A stretch of 64,000 nt of DNA from Paenibacillus ferrarius (GTDB taxonomy: Bacteria > Bacillota > Bacilli > Paenibacillales > NBRC-103111), in the NCBI RefSeq assembly GCF_002027705.1, contig NZ_MBTG01000012.1, forward strand, positions 1-64,000. The letters are read 5' to 3'. Below are positions 34,118-42,999 of this stretch, piece by piece; the stretch's first letter is position 1, and the number at the start of each line of letters is the position of its first letter. Below the pieces are notes generated by a model. That model did not search any database and had not been told where the DNA came from. It worked only from the letters and a program-made list of their open reading frames with translations. Position numbers and translations under genes: made by a program.

Positions 34118-34633
34118 TTAGTTAATCACACGTCTAGCTGTTTTGTAATGGTCGCTCCACCAGCCTGAAGTGATATCAGAAATGGTTACACCTGGACTGC
34201 CATACGTATGCATGATCTTGCCGTTGCCTATATAAATACCTACATGATGAATAGGTGAATAGAAGAAGACAAGGTCCCCAGGTTGAAGCTGATTTTTGGC
34301 TACAAAGGTGCCAGTTTGCGATTGCTCTTTGGATGAACGCGGCAGCGTAATGCCGTTCTTCTCATAAATAAATTGAGTAAAAGATGAGCAATCAAAGGAC
34401 GTAGTCCGATCTTTCGTGGCCCCAAATTGATAGCGTACACCTAGATATTGTTTACCAGTCGAAATGATGGATTTTGCCTTGCTAGAAGCCGTTGTTGAAA
34501 CTGATGTTGAATCACTGCTTGCAGCATGTGCGGATTGCGGTATCGCGATTAGGTTAATTGAAGTAATTAAGGATACACTAAGTGTAATTCCTAATAGCGA
34601 TTTTTTCAGGCGACTCTTCGTCATGATATTCAT
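34118..34633 (-). CDS. NlpC/P60 family peptidoglycan endopeptidase
   Basis: 171 aa. Signal peptide about 1-37 (KKSLLGITLSVSLITSINLI, cut at AHAA). The NlpC/P60 domain follows directly: catalytic Cys in FDCSSFTQFIYEKNG near residue 79, His in HHVGIYIGNGKIMHT near 130. No binding module is present. It cleaves D-iGlu/mDAP-type peptide bonds in the wall. AAGGAGG spaced 10 nt before ATG 34633. The regulator box at 34761 suggests control by the 25-kb two-component system. Confidence 0.9.
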   Translation of the reverse strand: MNIMTKSRLKKSLLGITLSVSLITSINLIAIPQSAHAASSDSTSVSTTASSKAKSIISTGKQYLGVRYQFGATKDRTTSFDCSSFTQFIYEKNGITLPRSSKEQSQTGTFVAKNQLQPGDLVFFYSPIHHVGIYIGNGKIMHTYGSPGVTISDITSGWWSDHYKTARRVIN

Positions 34634-34683
34634 GATTGGATATCCTCCTTAAGGATCGTGTTTTAGGCTTCCACCTGAGATAA

Positions 34684-34753
34684 CCTTAACATGCCTAGAG
34701 CCGCCTAATGATTACCAATCATGGCTGAAAGCTAGTCCTATTCTGAGTTAAGG
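34684..34753 (-). other. Nested inverted repeats upstream of the NlpC/P60 gene
   Basis: On the minus strand CCTTAAC pairs with GTTAAGG, CTAG with CTAG, AGCC with GGCT and ATGATT with AATCAT, all nested. If transcribed they would form a multi-stem leader. The outer arm may lie upstream of the transcription start, so DNA-level function is also possible. It does not match riboswitch classes that I can recall. Confidence 0.4.
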
Positions 34754-34760
34754 CCGGATT

Positions 34761-34779
34761 ATTAGAAAACGATGAGAAT
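34761..34779 (-). promoter_or_regulatory. Response-regulator direct repeat (box 3) before the NlpC/P60 gene
   Basis: Read on the minus strand: TTCTCAT-CGTT-TTCTAAT, the same half-sites and 11-nt spacing as box 1 (24970). Confidence 0.6.
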
Positions 34780-34829
34780 TTTATCGGGTTTAAAACCTTG
34801 ACTTTCTGGAATATGCAAATTCTTTTCGT

Positions 34830-34869
34830 TTCTAATCCTCCTCTCATGCTCTTCTTCCATTCCTATGGT
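34830..34869 (+). promoter_or_regulatory. Response-regulator direct repeat (box 4) and promoter of dedA-like gene
   Basis: TTCTAAT-CCTC-CTCTCAT (34830-34847) with 11-nt spacing. TATGGT at 34864-34869 lies 16 nt after the box, the same distance as at the PAP2 gene. Confidence 0.5.
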
Positions 34870-34897
34870 ACGATCAATACAAGGCAGGTGAGTATCA

Positions 34898-35503
34898 ATG
34901 AATCAACATTCGATGATCATGTTAATTACGCATTACGGATATGCATCTATCGTTGTCTTGCTTTTTGTAGGCATCGTCGGCCTACCGCTCCCCATTGAGA
35001 TTATTCTATTAGGTGCTGGATATATCGCAGTAAAAGCAAATCTTCAGATGGAAGGGATCATTGGATTTGCTTGGCTTGGTGCTTGCGCCGGGATGACACT
35101 TAATTACGTGCTTGGTCAACGAATAGGCCTCCAAAGAATCAGCAAAGTGACCAAGTGGATCAAGCTGTCAGAGAAGCGATTGGACACTTGGGCGGAATAT
35201 GTTCAAAAGCATGGAGCCATTCTTCTCTTAGTTGGCTTCTATGTAGCAGGACTGCGTCATGCAGCCCCGTTCATTGCAGGTGCTACCAAGATGCGTTTCG
35301 CTAAATTCATAGCGGTCTCTTACTTTGGCGCCTTGGCTTGGATTTTGGTTATTGTTCTTCTGGGTCAGAAGCTGGGTAAAGCTTGGCATCACCTATCAAT
35401 CCATTTCCATCATCCATTAGGCTTGATTATTGTTGCGGGCGTGCTCGTCCTTGGTTGGATAGGAGCTAAGCGATTAGTTCGGCAAAGACGCGTTGCTTCA
35501 TAG
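34898..35503 (+). CDS. DedA/VTT-family membrane protein
   Basis: 201 aa with about five hydrophobic segments. GLPLPIEIILLGAGYIA and the re-entrant AWLGACAGMTLNYVLGQRIG, followed by GFYVAGLRHAAPFIAGATKM, are DedA features (the usual 'F.R....R...AG...M' variant). DedA proteins include flippases for undecaprenyl phosphate and other lipids, and affect antibiotic resistance. It is divergent from the NlpC/P60 gene; both have the shared regulator box. Confidence 0.88.
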   Translation: MNQHSMIMLITHYGYASIVVLLFVGIVGLPLPIEIILLGAGYIAVKANLQMEGIIGFAWLGACAGMTLNYVLGQRIGLQRISKVTKWIKLSEKRLDTWAEYVQKHGAILLLVGFYVAGLRHAAPFIAGATKMRFAKFIAVSYFGALAWILVIVLLGQKLGKAWHHLSIHFHHPLGLIIVAGVLVLGWIGAKRLVRQRRVAS

Positions 35504-35510
35504 ATAGAAT

Positions 35511-35555
35511 AAAACCTCGAAGCCCAATTAATCAGTGGGGTTTCGAGGTTTTTTT
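35511..35555. terminator. Bidirectional intrinsic terminator
   Basis: AAAACCTCGAAGCCC pairs with GGGGTTTCGAGGTTTT (one G-U and a minor mismatch), between convergent genes. Confidence 0.88.
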
Positions 35556-35562
35556 GTCTGAT

Positions 35563-36666
35563 CTACCTAGAGGACTTGGAAGCATAAATCGTTTCTAATT
35601 TGCTAGCCGTGGCTCGCCAGCTGAATCTTCTCGTCACATCGATCCTGGCTTGTTTGGCCAATCTTTTGGCTTTGGACGAATCGGTGGCGATCTGAATGAT
35701 TTCTTTGGCAAAAGCCGCAGGGCTTCGGTAATTGGTTACTAAGAGTCCATTAGACGCATGACGAATAATTTCCGGGATGCCTCCGTTTCGAGAAGCGACT
35801 GTAGGGAGCCCTGAAGCCATAGCCTCCACATTGACTAAGCCAAACGCTTCATGACCCTGAGACGGGCACACAAAGCAATCCCCGGACCGGTAGAATTGCG
35901 GCATTTGACGGCGTGAAATGTTCCCCTTGAAGGTCACTGGAATTCGGAGTGAGGCGGCGAGTTGTTGCAGCTGTTTCTTGTAGCTGGGCTTACCCGTCCC
36001 GCCGGCAATATGAAGTCTTGCGGAAGGAACGGTTCTTCTTATAATTTGAGTGGCTCTCATGAGCACCGGTATTCCTTTGCGAGGAATGAGCCTGCCTGCA
36101 AAAAGAATGATGAAGGGGTGGTGCTTGCTTCTGGTCCTAGCCAGACCAGGCCGGAATTGATTGAGTTCAACGCCAAGATGAACGTATCGAACCTTGTGAC
36201 GAATGTTTGGGAACGTTCGTTTCAAATGATTTTGCAAAGAAAGGCTGTTTCCGACAATGAAATTTGCGCTGCTAAGATCACTTGCAGCTTGTTTCCTGGA
36301 AGTCATAGGCGCAGAGATGAAGGTAGTTGAATGCAAAAAAACGGAAATGGCCGTATGAGGGAAGGCTCTTCTCACGGCTGGCACGAATCTTGGACGATTA
36401 TCGATTTGAATGATATCGTAATGATGGCCTTTGACCATTTTCAGCACATTAGATAAATAGGTTTGTTTATTGCCGCCGGGTACACGATGAATGGTGATAT
36501 GTCCTAGCGTGCTCTTCTTAGGAAAGTTTGCCCGCAGCTTGCTGACGATGGTTACTTTATGTCTGGAGGAAATCTTTCGAGCTATTTGATAAATACAATG
36601 TTCCACGGAGCCTCCATAAGGAGGAGGTACGGGAATTTGCTCAGGTGCTATAATGAGAATATGCAT
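35563..36666 (-). CDS. GT4-family glycosyltransferase
   Basis: 367 aa. The N-terminal Rossmann part begins HILIIAPEQIPVPPPYGGSVEHCIYQIA. The C-terminal part has the GT4 signature LFAGRLIPRKGIPVLMRA and CPSQGHEAFGLVNVEAMASGLPTVASRNGGIPEII. It resembles CotSA/spore-coat or exopolysaccharide transferases (YtcC-like), which fits the many spore genes in this genome, but the acceptor is unknown. ATG 36666 is preferred over a GTG at 36681. Confidence 0.85.
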   Translation of the reverse strand: MHILIIAPEQIPVPPPYGGSVEHCIYQIARKISSRHKVTIVSKLRANFPKKSTLGHITIHRVPGGNKQTYLSNVLKMVKGHHYDIIQIDNRPRFVPAVRRAFPHTAISVFLHSTTFISAPMTSRKQAASDLSSANFIVGNSLSLQNHLKRTFPNIRHKVRYVHLGVELNQFRPGLARTRSKHHPFIILFAGRLIPRKGIPVLMRATQIIRRTVPSARLHIAGGTGKPSYKKQLQQLAASLRIPVTFKGNISRRQMPQFYRSGDCFVCPSQGHEAFGLVNVEAMASGLPTVASRNGGIPEIIRHASNGLLVTNYRSPAAFAKEIIQIATDSSKAKRLAKQARIDVTRRFSWRATASKLETIYASKSSR

Positions 36667-36878
36667 ATTTTCAGTGCTCACCTCTTGGTTTCAAATGGTG
36701 TTTCCAGTTATCATATTCAAAGAAAACGATAGGACTTGGAGTAAAGTCTAGTCAGGAAATTATTATTTTCAGCTGCTTCCATATTGCAGCCAGTTATAAA
36801 GTGGGATAAACTGAGTCAACAGATTCCGATTTATCTAGAAAGATTGAATACAACGATTGATTAAGGAGCGATTTTCTT

Positions 36879-39134
36879 TTGAAGACTTTAATTATTGCGG
36901 AAAAACCTGATATGGGGCGAAATATAGCCGCCGCAATAGAACCCAAAGCCAAGAATCTCAGGTCCTATTTGGAAGGTGAGCAGTATATCATCACCTGGGC
37001 AATCGGACATTTAATTGAGCTGGCTGAGCCGGATAAATATGATGATAAATATAAAAAGTGGAATATCAACCATTTGCCGATCATTCCGGAGGAATTCAAG
37101 CTGATTCCCAATCCGCGAACGTATGATCAGCTGAAAGTTATCGCTGAGCTGGCCAAGCAATGTGATCAGCTTGTCAATGCCTGCGATGCCGGGCGGGAAG
37201 GGCAGCATATCTTTTCGCTCATCCAGCGGCATCTCAAGCTTACCCAGCCGGTCAAAAGACTGTGGATATCGGATCTAACATCAGAGACGATCCGTAATGG
37301 CTTTGCCACGTTGAAGGACGGCGCAGAGTACGAGAATTTGACACGAGCTGCCCGCTCGCGAAGTGAAGCGGACTGGCTGATCGGTATGAATGGATCGCGC
37401 GCCTTCACGACGAAGCATAATGTGCTGCTGTCTGTCGGCCGTGTTCAGACACCTGTTCTTGCGCTTATCTATGATCGGCAGAAGCAGATCGAGGCGTTCT
37501 CATCGCTGAAATTCTATGAGCTGGAAGGGCATTTCACCCAGGGAGACACACTCTACAAAGGGATGTGGCAAGGGGAGAGATTGACGGATCAGCCTAAGGT
37601 TGAGGCGCTTGCAGCCAAGGTCAAAGGTAAACCAGCGCGTATTCAGTCCTACGAAGTCAAAGATACGAAGGAATATCCTTTCAAATTGTATGATTTGACA
37701 CTGCTGCAGCGTGAAGCGAATGGGAAATACGCCTTCTCCGCGAAAAAGACGCTCGACACCGCTCAAGCCCTTTATGAGAAGCATAAGGTTATTTCCTATC
37801 CGAGAACGAATTCCAACTACGTGACGGAGCAAAATATTCCGGAGATGCACAAGTCGCTGTCTGCGCTGCAAGGGACGGTTTACCACGAGCTTGTGCAAGG
37901 CGCCAACCGCAACCTGGTGCATAAGAACAATAAATTCATTTGTAATCCAACCAAGGTAGAGGATCACCATGCTATCCTTCCAACGAATCGCAAAGCATCC
38001 GGTTTAAGTCCTGATGAGCAGAAGTTGTACGATTTGATCGTACGGCGGTTCTTATCGCAATTTTATCCTCCCGCTGAGTATAAGGTTCATACGGTGATGA
38101 CGGAAGTTGAGCAAGAGATGTTTAAGACTACAGTTAAGGAATTGCTCGATCTAGGCTGGAAGGTCATCTACGCTGATCAGAAAAAAGACAAGCCGAAAGC
38201 TGTGAAAGGCAAAGACAAGGAAGAGGAAGAAGACGAAGAAGTGGAAGTAAGCGAGCCCTTCTCGTTGGATTCGCAAGGGAATGTCATTTGCCACGATGCG
38301 ATTGTGAAGGAGAAAGATACGCAGCCGCCCAAGCATTTCAATGAAGGCACATTGCTCAAAGCGATGGAGAGCGCAGGCAAGCAGATTGAGGATGAAGAGC
38401 TTCGCGATGCGATGAAGGATTCTGGGCTTGGTACGCCGGCAACACGCGCGGCAACCATCGAGAGACTGAAGAAAGTCGGCTACATTGATATGCAAGGCAA
38501 GAAGATTCTCCTTACCCAGAAGGGGCGGACAGCCGTAGAGCTGATTCGCGGCGCGGGTATTGAGCTTCTGACTTCTCCGGAAATGACGGGGCAATGGGAG
38601 CGCAGATTGAATGAAATCTCCCGCGGTACCGCGTCGGACGAGCAGTTCATGCTGAATGTCAAAAAGTTTGCAACTTTGATTGTCGATAAAGTTCGCGGGC
38701 AAGCAAGAGCCTTGAAGACTGCTTTCGAAGGCGAGACGCCTTCTGCCACTCCAGCGAAACGTGGAGCTGCGAGGTCGAATTCGACTTCGCCGGAGGGGAC
38801 TGCCAAGAAAGCGGCAGCAAGGAAAAAGGAGCCCTCTGTCAAACCAGCGGATGGCGCGAGTTCCTTCCTTGCAACTTGCCCGAGACCAGGATGTGGCGGC
38901 TCTCTTTTCATGGGGCGCAAAGGGTATGGCTGCTCGCACTACAAAGAAGGCTGTAAATTCGTCATCTGGAAGGAAAGCTTTGGCCGGAATCTAACGGATG
39001 CACAAGTGCAGGCACTCGTGAATAAAGGGAAGACGACGAAGCTCAAGCTCGTGCTACCGGATGGAACCGCGGCGGACGGTCGAATTATATTGAAGAACAT
39101 CGATACCGGCGAGCTTGGAACCGAGACGGAATGA
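36879..39134 (+). CDS. topB: DNA topoisomerase III
   Basis: 751 aa, TTG start behind AAGGAG. TOPRIM domain at the N-terminus ([26 protein letters not shown]). Catalytic Tyr in [13 protein letters not shown] near residue 307. [15 protein letters not shown] marks domain IV. A charged insert ([13 protein letters not shown]) lies near 450, an Ala/Lys/Ser-rich linker near 620-660, and a C-terminal zinc-finger-like unit with CPRPGCGG and CSHYKEGC. Type IA enzyme that decatenates DNA. Slightly longer than B. subtilis TopB because of these low-complexity parts. Confidence 0.95.
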   Translation: MKTLIIAEKPDMGRNIAAAIEPKAKNLRSYLEGEQYIITWAIGHLIELAEPDKYDDKYKKWNINHLPIIPEEFKLIPNPRTYDQLKVIAELAKQCDQLVNACDAGREGQHIFSLIQRHLKLTQPVKRLWISDLTSETIRNGFATLKDGAEYENLTRAARSRSEADWLIGMNGSRAFTTKHNVLLSVGRVQTPVLALIYDRQKQIEAFSSLKFYELEGHFTQGDTLYKGMWQGERLTDQPKVEALAAKVKGKPARIQSYEVKDTKEYPFKLYDLTLLQREANGKYAFSAKKTLDTAQALYEKHKVISYPRTNSNYVTEQNIPEMHKSLSALQGTVYHELVQGANRNLVHKNNKFICNPTKVEDHHAILPTNRKASGLSPDEQKLYDLIVRRFLSQFYPPAEYKVHTVMTEVEQEMFKTTVKELLDLGWKVIYADQKKDKPKAVKGKDKEEEEDEEVEVSEPFSLDSQGNVICHDAIVKEKDTQPPKHFNEGTLLKAMESAGKQIEDEELRDAMKDSGLGTPATRAATIERLKKVGYIDMQGKKILLTQKGRTAVELIRGAGIELLTSPEMTGQWERRLNEISRGTASDEQFMLNVKKFATLIVDKVRGQARALKTAFEGETPSATPAKRGAARSNSTSPEGTAKKAAARKKEPSVKPADGASSFLATCPRPGCGGSLFMGRKGYGCSHYKEGCKFVIWKESFGRNLTDAQVQALVNKGKTTKLKLVLPDGTAADGRIILKNIDTGELGTETE

Positions 39135-39148
39135 GCGGAGGCGAACGA

Positions 39149-39856
39149 ATGAATGAGTTAACTAGCTTATCGAACGATTGGGCTGCTATCGCAGGCGCTG
39201 AATTCGAGAAGCCATATTTCCAAGATTTGAAGCAATTTCTGATAGAGGAATACCAGACCTTAACGGTTTACCCTGAACTACCAGACATTTATAGTGCCTT
39301 GCACCTTACTTCCTACGCCTCGACCAAAGTCGTTATTTTGGGGCAAGATCCCTATCACGGAAGAGGCCAAGCCCATGGCCTCAGTTTTTCCGTTAAACCA
39401 GGAATAACAATCCCACCCTCTTTACAGAATATGTATAAAGAATTGCAGTCCGATCTTGGCTGTGAGATCCCGGATAACGGCTATCTGAAGAAATGGGCGG
39501 ACCAAGGTGTCTTATTGCTGAACACGGTATTGACGGTGCGGGCGGAAATGGCGAATTCTCACAAAGGAAAAGGCTGGGAGACATTTACAGACACTGTCAT
39601 TCGTGCCTTGAGCGAGCGGGAGCAGCCCGTTATTTTTATTCTTTGGGGGAGTCATGCGCAGGCCAAGGAACGCCTCATCGACACGACTAAGCATGCTATT
39701 ATCAAATCCGTTCACCCTAGTCCGCTGTCATCGTATCGCGGATTTTTTGGCAGCAAACCTTATTCAAAGGCGAATGCCTATTTAAGAAAATGGAAAGTTG
39801 CCGAAATTGATTGGCAAATTCCAAATTTATCACCAAGGAGCGGGAACCATGAGTGA
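39149..39856 (+). CDS. ung: Uracil-DNA glycosylase (family 1)
   Basis: 235 aa. Water-activating loop GQDPYHG, the following [20 protein letters not shown] and the DNA-intercalation loop [14 protein letters not shown] are all intact. Removes uracil from DNA in base excision repair. GGAGG with an 8-nt spacer selects ATG 39149. It follows topB by 14 nt and overlaps the YciI gene by 8 nt, so the three form an operon. Confidence 0.96.
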   Translation: MNELTSLSNDWAAIAGAEFEKPYFQDLKQFLIEEYQTLTVYPELPDIYSALHLTSYASTKVVILGQDPYHGRGQAHGLSFSVKPGITIPPSLQNMYKELQSDLGCEIPDNGYLKKWADQGVLLLNTVLTVRAEMANSHKGKGWETFTDTVIRALSEREQPVIFILWGSHAQAKERLIDTTKHAIIKSVHPSPLSSYRGFFGSKPYSKANAYLRKWKVAEIDWQIPNLSPRSGNHE

Positions 39857-40154
39857 CAAACAAGAGTTTATATATGTCATCCGATTACAACCTGCTTATG
39901 TAGATCGCAGCACATGGACAGACAGAGAAAATACGATTGTCGAAGAACACTTTCAGTACCTCTTGCAATTGAAAGAGGCGGGAGAGCTTATTTTGGCTGG
40001 ACGTACAGAAACATATGACGAAAAAACATTTGGCATCGTGATCCTCAGGGTGGATAATGAATTAGAAGCTAGACTGATTATGGAACAAGACCCTGCTGTC
40101 TCCAGTCAGCTGATGATAAGCGAGTTGTATCCATATCGGATTGCCGTGATGTGA
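39849..40154 (+). CDS. YciI-family protein
   Basis: 101 aa from ATG 39849 (AAGGAGCGGG upstream), overlapping the ung stop. A YCII/dimeric ferredoxin-like alpha-beta barrel: [27 protein letters not shown], then [24 protein letters not shown]. The conserved His and Asp (EEHF, QDPAV) of the proposed active site are present. Biochemical role unknown. Confidence 0.85.
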   Translation: MSDKQEFIYVIRLQPAYVDRSTWTDRENTIVEEHFQYLLQLKEAGELILAGRTETYDEKTFGIVILRVDNELEARLIMEQDPAVSSQLMISELYPYRIAVM

Positions 40155-40178
40155 AATACATATAAAGGAGAGATTCAA

Positions 40179-41873
40179 ATGAAATTTCAAGACTTTACGT
40201 ATGAGAGACCTGATTTTAAGGCGTTTGAAACCAAGTTTAAGGAGCTATTGGCACATTTCCGGCAATCTTCCTCCTTCCTAGAGCAAGATCAAGCCATGGA
40301 AGCTATCGTTCAGCTTCGCAGCGAGCTTGAATCCATGGAGTCAATAGCAAGAATTCGTCACAGTGTAGATACAACGGATGAATTCTACAAAGCGGAACAA
40401 GAGTTTCTGGATGAAATCGAGCCGCTGTACCAGGGGTTGATTACGGAATTCTATCAAGCACTGATTCATTCCACCTATCGCAGCGAACTTGAGAATAAAT
40501 GGGGCAAGCAGTTGTTTACAATAGCCTCTTTGGCATTGAAAACGTTCTCACCTGAAATTGTCGATGATCTTGTACAAGAGAACAAATTGGCTAGTGAATA
40601 TTCCAAATTGCTAGCTTCGGCCAAGCTTGTTTTTGAAGGTGAAGAAAGAAATTTATCGCAATTGGTTCCTTTTCAGCTAGCGACAGACCGAAACGTGCGC
40701 AAAGCAGCGAATGATGTGAAATATAGTTTCTTTATTGAAAATGAAGCCAAATTGGACGAACTGTACGATCAATTAGTCAAAATACGTACCGTCATTGCCA
40801 AGAAGCTGGGATATGCCAATTTTGTAGAGCTGGCTTATGCGCGATTGAACCGCTCGGATTACAATGCCAAAGACGTGGAAGCGTTCCGTGATCAGGTGCT
40901 TGAACACATTGTGCCTGCAGCAACGAAGCTGAAGGAGCGTCAGAAAGCAAGAATTGGTGTTGAAACGCTTCATTATTATGATGACAAGTTTGGCTTTCCT
41001 ACAGGAAATGCCACCCCCAAAGGCGATGCTGACTGGATTGTGCAGCAAGCAAGGCACATGTACGCAGAGCTTTCACCTGAAACGAATGAGTTCTTTACTT
41101 TCATGATTGAGAATGGCTTGATGGACTTGGTGGCTAAGAAGGGGAAACGCGTCGGCGGCTATTGTTCGTATATTAGCAGTTACAAAGCTCCGTATATTTT
41201 CTCCAACTTTAACGGTACTTCCGGTGATATTGATGTGCTGACGCATGAAGTCGGCCACGCTTTTCAAGGCTTCAGCAGCCGCGAATTCCAAGTGCCGGAA
41301 TATACGTTTCCAACCTTGGAAGCGTGCGAAATTCATTCGATGAGTATGGAGTTTCTTGCTTGGCCATGGATGTCCTTGTTCTTCGAAGACGAAACGGATA
41401 AATATAAATTTAAACATCTGAGCGAATCGCTTCTGTTCATCCCGTATGGGGTTGCCGTTGATGAATTCCAGCATCGCGTTTATGAACAACCGGATCTGAC
41501 TCCAGCAGAGCGGAAGCAGGTTTGGCGTGAGGTTGAGCGCAAATATTTGCCGCACCGTGAATACGCGGATAATGATTATTTGGAGAGAGGCGGCTTCTGG
41601 CATCAGCAGCAGCACATCTTCAAGAGCCCTTTCTATTACATCGACTACACCTTGGCTCAAGTGTGCGCGTTTCAGTTCTGGAAAAGAGCAAATGAGAATC
41701 CGGCACTAGCTTGGCAAGATTACTTGCGTCTATGCCAGCAGGGAGGAAGCCGAAATTTCACGGAGCTGGTTGAAGTCGCTCAGCTGATTTCTCCTTTTAA
41801 AGACGGCTGCGTAGCGTCAGTCATTGGTCAAATAGAATCCTGGCTTGATCAGATTGATGACAAAAGCCTTTAA
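40179..41873 (+). CDS. M3-family oligoendopeptidase (PepF-like)
   Basis: 564 aa. Zinc motif HEVGHAFQGF near residue 355, with the third ligand in FPTLEACEIHSMSMEFL. Full length for the 'M3 family oligoendopeptidase' group of Firmicutes. It cleaves short peptides in the cytoplasm; no signal peptide. AAAGGAGAG precedes the ATG. Its stop codon overlaps the stop of the convergent gene. Confidence 0.92.
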   Translation: MKFQDFTYERPDFKAFETKFKELLAHFRQSSSFLEQDQAMEAIVQLRSELESMESIARIRHSVDTTDEFYKAEQEFLDEIEPLYQGLITEFYQALIHSTYRSELENKWGKQLFTIASLALKTFSPEIVDDLVQENKLASEYSKLLASAKLVFEGEERNLSQLVPFQLATDRNVRKAANDVKYSFFIENEAKLDELYDQLVKIRTVIAKKLGYANFVELAYARLNRSDYNAKDVEAFRDQVLEHIVPAATKLKERQKARIGVETLHYYDDKFGFPTGNATPKGDADWIVQQARHMYAELSPETNEFFTFMIENGLMDLVAKKGKRVGGYCSYISSYKAPYIFSNFNGTSGDIDVLTHEVGHAFQGFSSREFQVPEYTFPTLEACEIHSMSMEFLAWPWMSLFFEDETDKYKFKHLSESLLFIPYGVAVDEFQHRVYEQPDLTPAERKQVWREVERKYLPHREYADNDYLERGGFWHQQQHIFKSPFYYIDYTLAQVCAFQFWKRANENPALAWQDYLRLCQQGGSRNFTELVEVAQLISPFKDGCVASVIGQIESWLDQIDDKSL

Positions 41874-42802
41874 ATCATGGGCTTCACATACGTGATCTTC
41901 AGTCCGCTGTCACAGGCTTTGCCGGTTTCATAAGAGCGATTGCCAAGCATGTCATGGAATATGTGGTGATCTTCTGAAGAGCCGCTTTGCAAAGCCTTTA
42001 TGGCCGCTTGAAGCACACGCATGCCATCTTTGAGGGCGATATCCCATAAGTCCCAAATGCTGTAGGTGTACGTTTCCTCCTCAGAGGTAGGACAATGCCA
42101 AACCGTCTGGGCTTCGTTCAAATAATCGAGTGGAGCCGGATGTTTGGTATAGACCAGCGGGGATATTTGACCGAAGGTTAGGATGCGTTTTATGCCTTTA
42201 GGATCGTGAAACAGCCGCTGCGCTCGAATCATATCAAGGTAAGCATCGTTCCAATCTTGGTCAGATATAGCTGCGACATGGTCCTTGTACTGGTTGGCAG
42301 CTGCATGAGCGAGTGCGGGTACGATGCCAAGCGGGAGCGTCTCGCCTACATAAATTTCTTTCCACACAGGCGTTTTCCAAGTCTGCAAGCCTAATTTTTT
42401 GCGTACAATCAGGGTGTCCATAATAATTTCAAACCGTTGGTGATCCCATTTCTTGAAGCCGGATTTATAGAAGACATAGGGATGCATGTTGCGGTCTAGA
42501 ATATGGTGTGTCACGAATCCAAGCACATATACGACAGCGGGATTATATAAGCCTCTTCCTCCCACTTGGCGGAGCAAATCTTCAATAAAAGGGCCGCACT
42601 GCTGCGTATGCATCAGACTCCCTAGCTCATTCATTTTTTTGTCCTTTTTCCAAGGCAAATAGTTATGATAGAACAGGAAATCAGGCCCCTGACATCCAAG
42701 TGAAAATAGGTTCCGCAATTGCTTATCATTCAGCATGGGGGCATGGCCCAGTTGTTTCATCAATTCTTGACCAAAAATAAGATGAGTCCAAATATTAGGC
42801 AA
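41870..42802 (-). CDS. Zinc-dependent phospholipase C-like protein
   Basis: 310 aa, TTG start behind GGGAGG. The N-terminus MPNIWTHLIFGQELMKQLG and the helical segments with GCQGPDFLFYHNYLPW, FVTHHILDRNMHPYVFY and KWDHQRFEIIMD match the bacterial zinc-dependent phospholipase C-like family (conserved Trp, His and Asp as zinc ligands). There is no signal peptide, so a secreted lipase role is doubtful. Convergent overlap of 4 nt with the peptidase gene. Confidence 0.75.
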   Translation of the reverse strand: MPNIWTHLIFGQELMKQLGHAPMLNDKQLRNLFSLGCQGPDFLFYHNYLPWKKDKKMNELGSLMHTQQCGPFIEDLLRQVGGRGLYNPAVVYVLGFVTHHILDRNMHPYVFYKSGFKKWDHQRFEIIMDTLIVRKKLGLQTWKTPVWKEIYVGETLPLGIVPALAHAAANQYKDHVAAISDQDWNDAYLDMIRAQRLFHDPKGIKRILTFGQISPLVYTKHPAPLDYLNEAQTVWHCPTSEEETYTYSIWDLWDIALKDGMRVLQAAIKALQSGSSEDHHIFHDMLGNRSYETGKACDSGLKITYVKPMI

Positions 42803-42999
42803 ACCGATATTCCTCCCTAAATAGACGAGTTGATGGGATAGAGCCCTTACATTTTAACATATCAAGGAAACTTGAGGTCACATTTCATGAACAATTTCAG
42901 ATCCAACTCTTACTAAGGCAGGAATAATCTGCAAATCGTCGAATTCAAACAGTCGGTGATGGAAACCATCCAATGCACTTTTAAGATGGGAGATATAGA

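Noticed and set aside
34634..34760. c-di-AMP (ydaO-type) riboswitch before the NlpC/P60 gene
   Set aside because: Expected by gene context, but the conserved sequence blocks of that class are not seen.
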